Assembly: GCA_002314805.1 (NCBI GenBank)
Contig: DCHJ01000041.1
Span: 3,199 to 25,139 of the forward strand
DNA from: Lachnospiraceae bacterium UBA1755
GTDB lineage: Bacteria > Bacillota > Clostridia > Lachnospirales > Lachnospiraceae
Reading direction: 5' to 3'
DNA: 21,941 nucleotides
The notes below the pieces were generated by a model, which saw only the letters and a program-made list of their open reading frames with translations, ran no database searches and was not told the origin of the DNA. Made by a program: the position numbers and the translations under genes. Positions 15,640-21,941 of this stretch are shown here, piece by piece. Within the stretch, counting starts at the first letter, position 1, and each line of letters begins with the position of its first letter.

Positions 15640-15655
15640 CAATAGAGAGTATACT
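15627..15655 (+). promoter_or_regulatory. Sigma-A promoter of htpG overlapping CIRCE
   Basis: The -35 box TTGAAA (15627-15632), a 17-bp spacer and the -10 box TATACT (15650-15655) predict a start near 15662. This leaves a leader of about 58 bases with AGGAGG at 15705-15710 before the ATG. The -35 box spans the CIRCE spacer and the first two bases of its right arm. The single deviation from the CIRCE consensus falls inside it and changes TTGAGA to TTGAAA. Confidence 0.85.
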
Positions 15656-15719
15656 GTACCAGGAACCCAAGGTCAGGGAAGCCAGTGCCCGGCCAATAAG
15701 ATACAGGAGGCAGTAAAAT

Positions 15720-17741
15720 ATGTCAAAAAAAGGTAGTTTGTCAATAAACAGTGAGAATCTATTCCCTATCATAAAGAAATGGCTGTACAGCGATCAGGAT
15801 ATATTTGTCCGTGAGATGATATCCAATGCCACTGACGCGATAACCAAGCTCAGAAAGCTGTCGCTGATCGGTGAGTACGAAGCTCCGGCTGATGAGAAGC
15901 ACACGATCACCGTGACAGTGCGTCCGACAGAGAAGACCCTGAGCTTTACTGATACCGGACTCGGCATGACCGAAGGAGAGGTTGAGGAGTATATCAATCA
16001 GGTCGCTTTCTCGGGAGCAGCGGATTTCATAGAGAAGTACAAGGATAAGGCCAATGATGACCAGATCATCGGACATTTCGGTCTGGGCTTTTATTCTGCA
16101 TTTATGGTAGCCGACAAGGTCACCATTGACACCCGCAGCTACAGGGAAGGCTCTGCGGCTGTACACTGGGAGTCAGACGGCAGCGGCGAATTTGAGATGA
16201 GCGATTCAGACCGCACTGAGCACGGCACTACGATCACGCTTCACCTTAATGAGAACTGCTATGAGTACTGCAATGAGTACCGTGTGAAGGAAGTGCTTGA
16301 GAAATACTGCTCATTCATGCCGGAGGAGATCTATCTTGAGAATCCGGAGGCACCAAAGAAGGAGACTGAGAAGGATGCCGACGGAAAGGAAAAGGAGCCC
16401 GAGGCACCAAAGCCTGTCAACGACATCCATCCGCTCTGGACCAGAACACCAAATGAATGTAAGGATGAGGAATACAAGGAGTTTTACCGCAGGGTATTCC
16501 ATGACTACCGCGAGCCGCTTTTCTGGATCCACCTCAACATGGATTATCCGTTTAACTTAAAGGGCATCCTCTATTTCCCAAAGATCAATATGGAGTACGA
16601 GTCCCTGGAAGGCAAGATCAAGCTGTACAACAACCAGGTGTTTATTGCAGACAATATCAAGGAAGTCATCCCGGAGTTCCTGATGCTGCTTAAGGGTGTC
16701 ATCGACTGTCCGGATCTGCCGCTCAATGTATCAAGAAGCGCACTTCAGAATGACGGCTTCGTAAAGAAGATCCAGGATTATATCAACAAGAAGGTTGCGG
16801 ACAAGCTTGTCGGCATGTGCAAGACAGACCGCGAGAGCTATGAGAAGTGCTGGGACGATATCGCACCCTTTATCAAGTACGGGTACCTCAAGGACGAGAA
16901 GTTCGGTGACAAGATCTTTGACTACATCCTCTATAAGGATCTGGACGGAAAGTATGAGGTCTTCAAGGATCTGCTTCCGGAGAAGGAAGAGTCTGACAAG
17001 GAGGCCGGTAAGGCGGCAGAGGCTGACACAGCAGGGCATGCAGTAGATGAAAACGGAGAAAAGGTCGAAGCCGAGATAGTTGGTGATGCAGATGCGGGTG
17101 TGAACGGCGGCGATACTGATGCCCCGGAGGAAGCAGCCGCAGAGCCAGAAAAGGCCAAGATCTACTATGTAAGCGACGAGCGTGAGCAGTCACAGTTCGT
17201 AAACCGCTTCAGGGAAGCAGGCAGGAAGGCAGTGCTGCTTACACACAATATCGATATGCCATTTGTCCAGAGAGTCGAGATGAAGCAGGAGAATATCAGC
17301 TTCGTACGTATCGATACAGAGGTCGAGAGCGCAGATATCAGCGAGGACGACAGGAAGAAATTTGAAAAGCTGGGCGAAAAGGTCAGGAAGATGGTCGGCA
17401 ATGATAAGCTCAAGGTTGAAGTTAAGGAGCTTAAGGATGCCGGGACCGCTTCAATGATAACCGTATCAGAGGAGTCGCTGCGTATGCAGGAGATGATGAA
17501 GCAGTACGGCATGATGGGCATGAATATGGGTGATATGGGCATGACAGAGCAGACTCTCATCCTCAACTCAAAGCATCCGCTGGTACAGTACCTGCTTGAT
17601 CACAGGAAGAGCGCAATGAGTGAAAAGGTGGCATGCCAGCTCTACGATCTTGCACTTGTAGCCAACAATCAGCTGGCACCGGACCGTATCCCTGAGTTCA
17701 TTAAGAGGACCAGTGAGATCATGCTGGAGATCACGAAATAA
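15720..17741 (+). CDS. htpG: Molecular chaperone HtpG (Hsp90 family)
   Basis: This 673-aa cytosolic ATP-dependent chaperone has the standard layout. The N-terminal GHKL ATPase domain shows REMISNATDAITKLR (catalytic E32, magnesium-binding N36, D39), FTDTGLGMT and the lid glycine motif GHFGLGFYSAFMV. The middle domain shows LWTRTPNE, GILYFPK, LYNNQVFIAD and LNVSRSALQND (conserved catalytic-loop Arg). The C-terminal domain is for dimerisation. It is about 45-50 residues longer than the usual 620-630 because of a highly acidic, Ala/Glu/Asp-rich insertion at about 420-475, near the middle to C-terminal junction, and a charged linker at about 210-235. The MEEVD tail of eukaryotic cytosolic Hsp90 is absent, as expected. 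It is a single gene under CIRCE/HrcA heat-shock control. Confidence 0.97.
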   Translation: MSKKGSLSINSENLFPIIKKWLYSDQDIFVREMISNATDAITKLRKLSLIGEYEAPADEKHTITVTVRPTEKTLSFTDTGLGMTEGEVEEYINQVAFSGAADFIEKYKDKANDDQIIGHFGLGFYSAFMVADKVTIDTRSYREGSAAVHWESDGSGEFEMSDSDRTEHGTTITLHLNENCYEYCNEYRVKEVLEKYCSFMPEEIYLENPEAPKKETEKDADGKEKEPEAPKPVNDIHPLWTRTPNECKDEEYKEFYRRVFHDYREPLFWIHLNMDYPFNLKGILYFPKINMEYESLEGKIKLYNNQVFIADNIKEVIPEFLMLLKGVIDCPDLPLNVSRSALQNDGFVKKIQDYINKKVADKLVGMCKTDRESYEKCWDDIAPFIKYGYLKDEKFGDKIFDYILYKDLDGKYEVFKDLLPEKEESDKEAGKAAEADTAGHAVDENGEKVEAEIVGDADAGVNGGDTDAPEEAAAEPEKAKIYYVSDEREQSQFVNRFREAGRKAVLLTHNIDMPFVQRVEMKQENISFVRIDTEVESADISEDDRKKFEKLGEKVRKMVGNDKLKVEVKELKDAGTASMITVSEESLRMQEMMKQYGMMGMNMGDMGMTEQTLILNSKHPLVQYLLDHRKSAMSEKVACQLYDLALVANNQLAPDRIPEFIKRTSEIMLEITK

Positions 17742-18030
17742 ACTGATCCCGTGACGGATCGGTACCGGGTACCATGCCGGAAGGAGAGTCAGTCCCATGC
17801 AGTACAGGAGCCTGTACTGCCCGGCGCGCAAATGGTGTTGACAAGAAGCCGGTTCCGCAACGTACAGGGACTTGGGAACCGCAGTGATCTGACTAAGCAT
17901 ATCTGATCCGCAGCAGATTGGGTCAGACTGCATGACGGGTACTGCGCCCGCGGGTGAGCTGTCTGCGCACTCAGGACATGATTGCGCTGCCAGTCGGATA
18001 TATCAGGAACAGGATAGACATAAATGTGCG
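17742..18030. other. Gene-free, inverted-repeat-rich stretch after htpG (possible structured 3' UTR or small RNA)
   Basis: No protein gene is supported here, but inverted repeats are dense: GATCC/GGATC (17745-17760), GGTAC/GTACC (17761-17773), a perfect 10-bp GCAGTACAGG/CCTGTACTGC (17799-17820), CGGTTCC/GGAACCG (17850-17881) and TCTGATCC/GGGTCAGA (17902-17927, one G-U pair). The block ends at the strong terminator at 18031-18058. A TTGACA at 17838-17843 has no good -10 partner. It does not match the features of RNase P RNA, tmRNA, SRP RNA or a T-box that I can recall. It could be a long htpG 3' UTR, an independent small RNA or decayed repeat DNA. Confidence 0.4.
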
Positions 18031-18058
18031 AAAAGCCGGGAAAATCCCCGGCTTTTTT
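18031..18058 (+). terminator. Strong intrinsic terminator
   Basis: AAAAGCCGGG (18031-18040) pairs perfectly with CCCGGCTTTT (18047-18056) across the 6-base loop AAAATC, and the right arm continues into a run of six T residues (18053-18058). It ends the htpG transcript or a separate transcript from the structured stretch, and insulates the IMP dehydrogenase gene. Confidence 0.92.
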
Positions 18059-18083
18059 GTGATATTTTACGATATATCATTCA

Positions 18084-18112
18084 TTTACAAGAATGGTGAA
18101 AAGCTATATAAT
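18084..18112 (+). promoter_or_regulatory. Near-consensus promoter of the IMP dehydrogenase gene
   Basis: The -35 box TTTACA (18084-18089), an ideal 17-bp spacer and a perfect -10 box TATAAT (18107-18112) predict a start near 18119. The leader is only about 38 bases and contains AGGAGGG at 18146-18152, so there is no room for a purine riboswitch. Expression is probably high and constitutive. Confidence 0.87.
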
Positions 18113-18156
18113 TACAGCAATATTCAGGGGTCAGCATATTATATCAGGAGGGAGCT

Positions 18157-19662
18157 ATGGCATATTTTTATCCAGAGGAGTCACACACATTCAATGAGTA
18201 TCTTCTTGTGCCGGGTTATTCCGGACATGAGCATGTACCGTCAGCAGTAAGTCTTAAGACACCGATTGCCAGATTCAGAAAGGGAGAGGAACCATCACTT
18301 TCTATCAATGTCCCCATGGTATCTGCAGTCATGCAGGCCGTATCAGGTGACAGGCTTGCCATAGCACTTGCAAAGGAAGGCGGCATCTCATTTATCTTCG
18401 TTTCACAGTCAATTGAGAGTCAGGCAGCAATGGTCGCCAAAGTAAAATCATACAAGGCAGGTTTCGTGACATCTGATGCCAACGTAAGACCTGACAATAC
18501 ACTGGCTGACCTTATCAGAGTGAAGGAGACTACAGGGCATTCAACCACAGCAGTCACCGATGACGGGACAGGCTCAGGCAGGCTGCTGGGACTTATCTCA
18601 AGCCGTGATTACAGGGTCAGCCGTATGGATCTTAATACTAAGGTATCAGAGTTTATGGTACCGCTGGAAAAACTCGTATTAGCAGAGGAAGGGATCACAC
18701 TTAAGGCAGCCAATGATCTTCTCTGGGAGAAGAAGATCAATTCGCTTCCCATAGTGGACAGGAACGGAAATCTCAGGTATTTCGTATTCCGCAAGGACTA
18801 TGATTCCCATAAGGAAAATCCCTGCGAGCTTCTGGATAATGAAAAGAGGTTCATGGTAGGTGCCGGTGTCAATACCCGCGATTATGAGGAACGTATACCC
18901 GCGCTTCTCGAAGCAGGTGCAGATGTACTCTGTATCGACTCATCTGAAGGCTACTCCGAGTGGCAGAAAAATGTACTGACATGGGTACGCGAAAAATACG
19001 GCGATTCAGTAAAGATAGGCGCAGGAAATGTAGTGGATGCAGAAGGCTTCAGATATCTTGCAGAGGCAGGTGCCGATTTCGTAAAGATCGGTATCGGCGG
19101 CGGCTCCATATGTATTACCCGTGAGACCAAGGGCATCGGACGCGGACAGGCAACAGCGGTTATCGATGTGGCAAGAGAAAGAGATAAGTATTATGAGGAG
19201 ACCGGTATCTATATCCCGATCTGCTCAGACGGTGGTATAGTATACGACCATCACATGACGCTCGCGCTTGCTATGGGAGCAGACTTCATCATGCTGGGCA
19301 GATATTTCTCAAGATTTGACGAGTCACCGACAGCCAAGCTTTTTGTCAACGGCAGTTATGTAAAGGAGTACTGGGGTGAGGGCTCCAACAGGGCACGCAA
19401 CTGGCAGAGATATGATCTCGGCGATGAAGGAAACAAGCTCAAATTTGAGGAGGGTGTCGATTCATATGTGCCATATGCAGGACCACTGTCAGACGGTGTA
19501 AGGCAGAGCCTTGCAAAGGTGAGATCCACCATGTGCAACTGCGGCGCACTCACCATCAAGGAGCTTCAGGAAAAGGCAAAGCTCACGCTCGTATCCGCAA
19601 CTTCTATCGTCGAGGGCGGTGCACACGATGTGATCCTGAAGGATTCCGTAAAGAACAGGTAA
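18157..19662 (+). CDS. guaB: IMP dehydrogenase with CBS domains, Tritrichomonas-type
   Basis: This 501-aa enzyme oxidises IMP to XMP with NAD, the committed step of GTP synthesis. The TIM barrel holds the catalytic Cys319 in GIGGGSICITRE, the IMP-binding D358 in CSDGG, D261 in CIDSSEG, and the flap R418-Y419 pair in RARNWQRYDLG. Two CBS motifs form the insert at about residues 105-220. The N-terminal TFNEYLLVPGYS is conserved, but the usual bacterial SAPMDTV is SAVMQAV. These features, and blocks such as FEEGVDSYVPYAG and STMCNCGALTI, agree with the enzyme of Tritrichomonas foetus as I recall it, down to residue numbers, rather than typical GuaB (about 485 aa). It is monocistronic, with its own promoter. 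IMPDH assignment is firm; GMP reductase is unlikely because of the CBS insert. Confidence 0.94.
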   Translation: MAYFYPEESHTFNEYLLVPGYSGHEHVPSAVSLKTPIARFRKGEEPSLSINVPMVSAVMQAVSGDRLAIALAKEGGISFIFVSQSIESQAAMVAKVKSYKAGFVTSDANVRPDNTLADLIRVKETTGHSTTAVTDDGTGSGRLLGLISSRDYRVSRMDLNTKVSEFMVPLEKLVLAEEGITLKAANDLLWEKKINSLPIVDRNGNLRYFVFRKDYDSHKENPCELLDNEKRFMVGAGVNTRDYEERIPALLEAGADVLCIDSSEGYSEWQKNVLTWVREKYGDSVKIGAGNVVDAEGFRYLAEAGADFVKIGIGGGSICITRETKGIGRGQATAVIDVARERDKYYEETGIYIPICSDGGIVYDHHMTLALAMGADFIMLGRYFSRFDESPTAKLFVNGSYVKEYWGEGSNRARNWQRYDLGDEGNKLKFEEGVDSYVPYAGPLSDGVRQSLAKVRSTMCNCGALTIKELQEKAKLTLVSATSIVEGGAHDVILKDSVKNR

Positions 19663-19668
19663 GTTTAT

Positions 19669-19711
19669 AGAGGGACGGTTCTGCTGTAAGGTCAGCGCGA
19701 ACCGTCCCTCT
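19669..19711. repeat. Large imperfect-loop palindrome after guaB (REP-like element or terminator-like hairpin)
   Basis: AGAGGGACGGTTC (19669-19681) and GAACCGTCCCTCT (19699-19711) form a perfect 13-bp stem with a 17-base loop that can itself pair GCTG/CAGC. No T-run follows, so it is a poor intrinsic terminator, although it may stabilise the guaB 3' end. Palindromes with a GGGACGGTTC core recur in intergenic regions of clostridial genomes as I recall, so this may be a dispersed REP-like element. Only one copy lies in this window. Confidence 0.7.
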
Positions 19712-19747
19712 GTAGTCAGGACAACAACAATTATAAAATAACATATT

Positions 19748-19794
19748 ATATTTGACATATTACAAATAAATATTGTATATTATATATCAAATAT
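19748..19794. promoter_or_regulatory. hipBA promoter flanked by nested inverted repeats (candidate antitoxin operators)
   Basis: TTGACA (19752-19757), an 18-bp spacer and TATATT (19776-19781) form a good promoter with a start near 19788. ATATTTGACAT (19748-19758) and ATATCAAATAT (19784-19794) are inverted copies with 10 of 11 bases matching, one over the -35 and one just after the -10. A second dyad, TACAA-N7-TTGTA (19761-19777), lies in the spacer. This layout is typical of toxin-antitoxin autoregulation; binding by the adjacent antitoxin is inferred. The region is extremely AT-rich, so some symmetry could arise by chance. Confidence 0.7.
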
Positions 19795-19807
19795 GAGGTG
19801 TTAATAT

Positions 19808-20149
19808 ATGAAGATCACAGGACATGAGAATACTCCATTAATTATGAAGGAACTAGGTCAGCGCATAAAGGATACGAGGATAGCCTCTTCTATGACAAGA
19901 GAAGAACTGGCACTTAAATCCGGAGCATCGCTGAGCACTGTAGTGCGCGTTGAAAATGGTTCCAATGTAGGCTTCGATCAGATGATCAACATCATAAGGG
20001 CGCTTGGATCACTTTCCAACATCGACCTGTTATTGGCGGAATATAAGCCTTCTCCGGTAGATATTGCAAATGGAAAGAAGAAAAGGCAGCGGGCATCTGC
20101 AGCAAAGACACCTAAAGGCGTCACCTGGAAATGGGGTGATGAGAAGTGA
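19808..20149 (+). CDS. hipB: HipB-like antitoxin, XRE-family helix-turn-helix protein
   Basis: The 113-aa protein contains one Cro/CI-type helix-turn-helix domain at about residues 16-75 (LGQRIKDTRIASSMTREEL, KSGASLSTVVRVENG, IIRALGSL). A basic linker (KKKRQR) and a short tail with aromatic residues (VTWKWGDEK) follow. It would bind the operator-like repeats just upstream and repress the operon, and its tail may contact or be proteolytically exposed from the toxin, as with E. coli HipB. That is family knowledge, not visible here. The start is ATG 19808 after GAGGTG (19795-19800). Its stop overlaps the toxin start by four bases (GTGA, 20146-20149), so the pair is translationally coupled. Confidence 0.88.
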   Translation: MKITGHENTPLIMKELGQRIKDTRIASSMTREELALKSGASLSTVVRVENGSNVGFDQMINIIRALGSLSNIDLLLAEYKPSPVDIANGKKKRQRASAAKTPKGVTWKWGDEK

Positions 20150-21426
20150 TAAGTGCAAAGGTTTATCTCTGGGGCACGGCCATAGGAGCAATCATACAGG
20201 AGGACAGGGGATCTGTACCGACTTTTGCATATGATGAGAGATTTCTTATGAGCGGTATAGAGATAGCACCATTAACAATGCCTCTGTCTGCAAGACATTT
20301 TGCATTTCCGGCGCTTAATCCAACTACCTTTTTCGGACTTCCTGGAGCTTTTGCGGATTCACTTCCGGATAAATACGGTACCAGGGTATTTGAAAGGTAT
20401 CTGACCGATCAGGGAAGAGATATATCCGATATCAGTGCGGTTGAAAGACTGTGCTATATGGGAAAACGCGCAATGGGAGCATTGGAGTATGTCCCCGAAA
20501 AAGTATTCTTTGATAATCGTAATGAAGCGGTGGATATTGATGCCCTTGTAAGGCTTGCTTCAGATGTACTGATGCAGAGAGAAAGCATACATATGAGTTC
20601 CATGGAGCAGATGATCTCTATAGGAACTTCTGCAGGCGGAGCCAGAGCAAAGGCCGTCATTGCATATGATCCGGTCACGGGCGATATACGTTCCGGACAG
20701 ATAGACGCGGGAACAGGATACGAATACTGGATCATCAAATTCGATGGTGTCGAAAATAATAAGGATAAAGGCGAGGCAGCCGACGGACCTCAGTACACCC
20801 GCATAGAATATGCATATTATCTTATGGCCAAGAATTGCGGGGTTGAAATTAACAGCTGCAGGCTCCATGAAGAAAACGGAAGATACCATTTCATGACAAA
20901 GAGATTTGACAGAGACGAAGAGGGTCGAAAGAAACATATGATCTCTCTTGAAGGAATGGCTCATTTCGATTTCAATACTCCGGGTGTTAATAGTTACGAA
21001 CAGACAGCGGATATACTTTATAGACTGAATATGGGGAGTGATACCGTTGAACAGTTATTCAGACGGATGGTTTTTAATGATATTGCCCGTAATTTCGACG
21101 ATCATGTGAAAAATACTTCTTTCCTCATGGATAGAAAAGGGGTATGGTCTTTGGCACCTGCATATGATATTACTTTTGCATATGATAAGAGCAATTTCTG
21201 GCTTGCCCGCCATCAGATGAGAATAAACGGTAAACTGGAAGAAATAAGAGATGAAGATCTGATCAATGCAGGTCTTCGTATGAATCTGTCAAGACAGAAA
21301 TGTATAAGTAACGTAGCAAGAGTAAAAGAAATCGTATCCGATTGGTATCAATATGCGGATCAGGCCGGGGTGCGAAAATCATATGCTGAGGCTATTGGTA
21401 AGGTGCACAGAGTAACGAATAGTTAA
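20146..21426 (+). CDS. hipA: HipA-family serine/threonine kinase toxin
   Basis: This 426-aa HipA-type kinase starts at a GTG that overlaps the antitoxin stop. The family's N-terminal subdomain (GLPGAFADSLPD at about 64-75) is followed by the glycine-rich loop SIGTSAGGARAKAV. S162 aligns with the autophosphorylated Ser150 of E. coli HipA. Also visible are the nucleotide-anchoring lysine K198 in YWIIKFD, the catalytic loop RNFDDHVKN (D318, N323) and the metal-binding Asp in LAPAYDITFAY (D341). All key kinase residues are present, so an active toxin is likely. E. coli HipA phosphorylates glutamyl-tRNA synthetase and induces persistence; the target here is unknown. Codon use and base composition are more AT-rich than in the metabolic genes upstream, which fits horizontal acquisition. 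Confidence 0.92.
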   Translation: MISAKVYLWGTAIGAIIQEDRGSVPTFAYDERFLMSGIEIAPLTMPLSARHFAFPALNPTTFFGLPGAFADSLPDKYGTRVFERYLTDQGRDISDISAVERLCYMGKRAMGALEYVPEKVFFDNRNEAVDIDALVRLASDVLMQRESIHMSSMEQMISIGTSAGGARAKAVIAYDPVTGDIRSGQIDAGTGYEYWIIKFDGVENNKDKGEAADGPQYTRIEYAYYLMAKNCGVEINSCRLHEENGRYHFMTKRFDRDEEGRKKHMISLEGMAHFDFNTPGVNSYEQTADILYRLNMGSDTVEQLFRRMVFNDIARNFDDHVKNTSFLMDRKGVWSLAPAYDITFAYDKSNFWLARHQMRINGKLEEIRDEDLINAGLRMNLSRQKCISNVARVKEIVSDWYQYADQAGVRKSYAEAIGKVHRVTNS

Positions 21427-21497
21427 ACAGTGTTGTTATGATAAAAAAACCTTTTGAAAATGGATATTAAAATGATCAAAAAGGGGGATGCTCCTGA

Positions 21498-21674
21498 ATG
21501 TTTAGAATAATATATATTGCAATAGCGATAACCGTCGGGGCTGTATCTATATGTTTGATGGCCATATTGTTCATGTGGATGATTAACCGTGAAAAGAGAA
21601 ATGCCGACAAAAAATCCGACTTAGGAAGAAAAGAGTCTGCTGACAGCTGTATTAATAGCCATCTGTTAAGGTAG
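21498..21674 (+). CDS. Small single-pass membrane protein, 58 aa, unknown function
   Basis: An open frame with a strong AAGGGGG ribosome site (21481-21487, 10 bases upstream) encodes 58 residues. MFRIIYIAIAITVGAVSI begins a hydrophobic segment at about residues 3-29 (one membrane helix), followed by a basic/charged tail (NREKRNADKKSDLGRKESAD). By the positive-inside rule the tail is cytosolic. It begins 71 bases after hipA and may be co-transcribed with it. I do not recognise a family. An opposite-strand frame of 90 codons covers the same DNA but has no comparable start signal. It is probably a real short gene, but without homology support. Confidence 0.6.
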   Translation: MFRIIYIAIAITVGAVSICLMAILFMWMINREKRNADKKSDLGRKESADSCINSHLLR

Positions 21675-21769
21675 TCATTGTGGCTGTAGTCTGGTTTCTG
21701 CAGTTTCCGTTTGTGGCATTTCTTAAGAACATAGATGGACAAAAACACTCATATGTGCTACCCTTCTAA

Positions 21770-21820
21770 AGGATAAGCAGTTAAAAAATAATTAAAATTG
21801 TTTAGAAAACAGCTTATCCT
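21770..21820. repeat. Long-loop inverted repeat ahead of the last gene
   Basis: AGGATAAGC (21770-21778) and GCTTATCCT (21812-21820) are perfect inverted copies. The pairing extends to GTT/AAC after one A-A mismatch, and the interior is almost pure A/T. The right arm ends just before the G-rich ribosome site of the next gene (21822 onward). It could be an operator, an mRNA leader hairpin or small mobile-element ends. No T-run follows, so a terminator is unlikely. Confidence 0.55.
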
Positions 21821-21837
21821 GTGGGGGGATGGAGTGT

Positions 21838-21941
21838 ATGAAGGGATGGCAGAGAGCAATTCTCGCAGTTGCAGCAGTATGTGTTGTTGCTGCTGTTGTT
21901 TGCATAGATGCAGGATTGCCCGGACAAGGAAATGCATTGCC
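21838..21941 (+). CDS. Exported protein, N-terminal fragment (partial, 3' end outside window)
   Basis: An ATG at 21838 behind a G-rich ribosome site (GGGGGG at 21822-21827, then GGAG at 21831-21834) opens a frame that runs off the window after 34 complete codons. The visible part begins MKGWQRAILAVAAVCVVAAVV and is a signal peptide or N-terminal anchor: positive n-region, long Ala/Val-rich core and a likely end near CIDAG. The mature protein is not visible, so no function can be given. Confidence 0.7.
   Translation, partial: MKGWQRAILAVAAVCVVAAVVCIDAGLPGQGNAL

Noticed and set aside
15528..15716. 62-codon plus-strand frame before htpG
   Set aside because: It runs through the CIRCE element and the htpG promoter, and its product resembles nothing known.
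17568..17933. 121-codon minus-strand frame at the end of htpG
   Set aside because: It is mostly antisense to htpG and the dyad-rich spacer, with no domain or ribosome site.
17742..18030. Known housekeeping RNA (RNase P, tmRNA, SRP RNA, 6S RNA) or T-box
   Set aside because: I could not find the conserved sequence blocks of these RNAs; only unassigned hairpins are visible.
18061..18156. Purine or guanine riboswitch before guaB
   Set aside because: The predicted leader is only about 38 bases, too short for a known purine aptamer.
17954..18250. 98-codon plus-strand frame
   Set aside because: It crosses the intrinsic terminator and the guaB promoter and extends into the guaB coding region in another frame.
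19669..19711. Calling the 13-bp palindrome an intrinsic terminator
   Set aside because: No run of T residues follows the right arm and the loop is long, so I list it as a repeat.
21476..21748. 90-codon minus-strand frame opposite the 58-aa gene
   Set aside because: No suitable ribosome site or family is visible; the plus-strand frame has a strong ribosome site and a clean membrane-helix pattern.

Overview
The window looks like chromosome from a low-to-mid G+C Firmicute of the class Clostridia, most likely a Lachnospiraceae-type anaerobe. This is inferred from purine-rich Shine-Dalgarno sites, sigma-A-like promoters, a CIRCE heat-shock operator, a separately encoded biotin carrier with OadB/OadG-type sodium-pump subunits, and Firmicute-style RND/TolC-like proteins. 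No rRNA, tRNA, CRISPR array or transposase gene was recognised. All intact genes read on the + strand.

Layout. (1) 1-222: 3' end of an OmpR/PhoB-type response regulator. (2) 393-7679: a self-regulated efflux operon. A TetR-family repressor sits behind a promoter studded with TGACA/TGTCA operators, followed with overlaps or tiny gaps by a membrane-fusion protein, a 1013-aa RND transporter and two tandem, paralogous TolC-like exported proteins. (3) 7720-15382: a biotin-dependent carboxyl-transfer and sodium-pump cluster. It encodes a CoA-type carboxyltransferase, a lipoprotein/OadG-like subunit, a biotin carrier, the OadB membrane pump and an OadA/5S-type carboxyltransferase. A nuclease-helicase gene follows only 3 bases after the last one. 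(4) 15613-17741: htpG (Hsp90) with a CIRCE operator overlapping its promoter. (5) 17742-18058: a gene-free stretch rich in inverted repeats, ending in a strong intrinsic terminator. (6) 18107-19662: an IMP dehydrogenase from a consensus-like promoter. Its sequence closely resembles, as I remember it, the enzyme of the protozoan Tritrichomonas foetus, including the residue numbering of the active site. (7) 19748-21426: an AT-rich hipB/hipA toxin-antitoxin pair with nested operator-like repeats. (8) 21498-21941: a 58-aa predicted membrane protein and the start of an exported protein that runs off the window.

How the genes fit together. The efflux operon is a complete regulator-adaptor-pump-TolC set, which is curious if the host has no outer membrane. 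In the decarboxylase cluster, one biotin carrier can serve two different carboxyltransferases and the OadB pump. The set could therefore run as a transcarboxylase (CoA ester to or from pyruvate/oxaloacetate), as a sodium-exporting decarboxylase, or both; no biotin carboxylase is encoded here. The remaining genes (helicase, Hsp90, IMPDH, hipBA) are separate units. The clearest points for follow-up are the protozoan-type IMPDH, the two-carboxyltransferase sodium pump, the paired TolC-like proteins and the TetR operator array.
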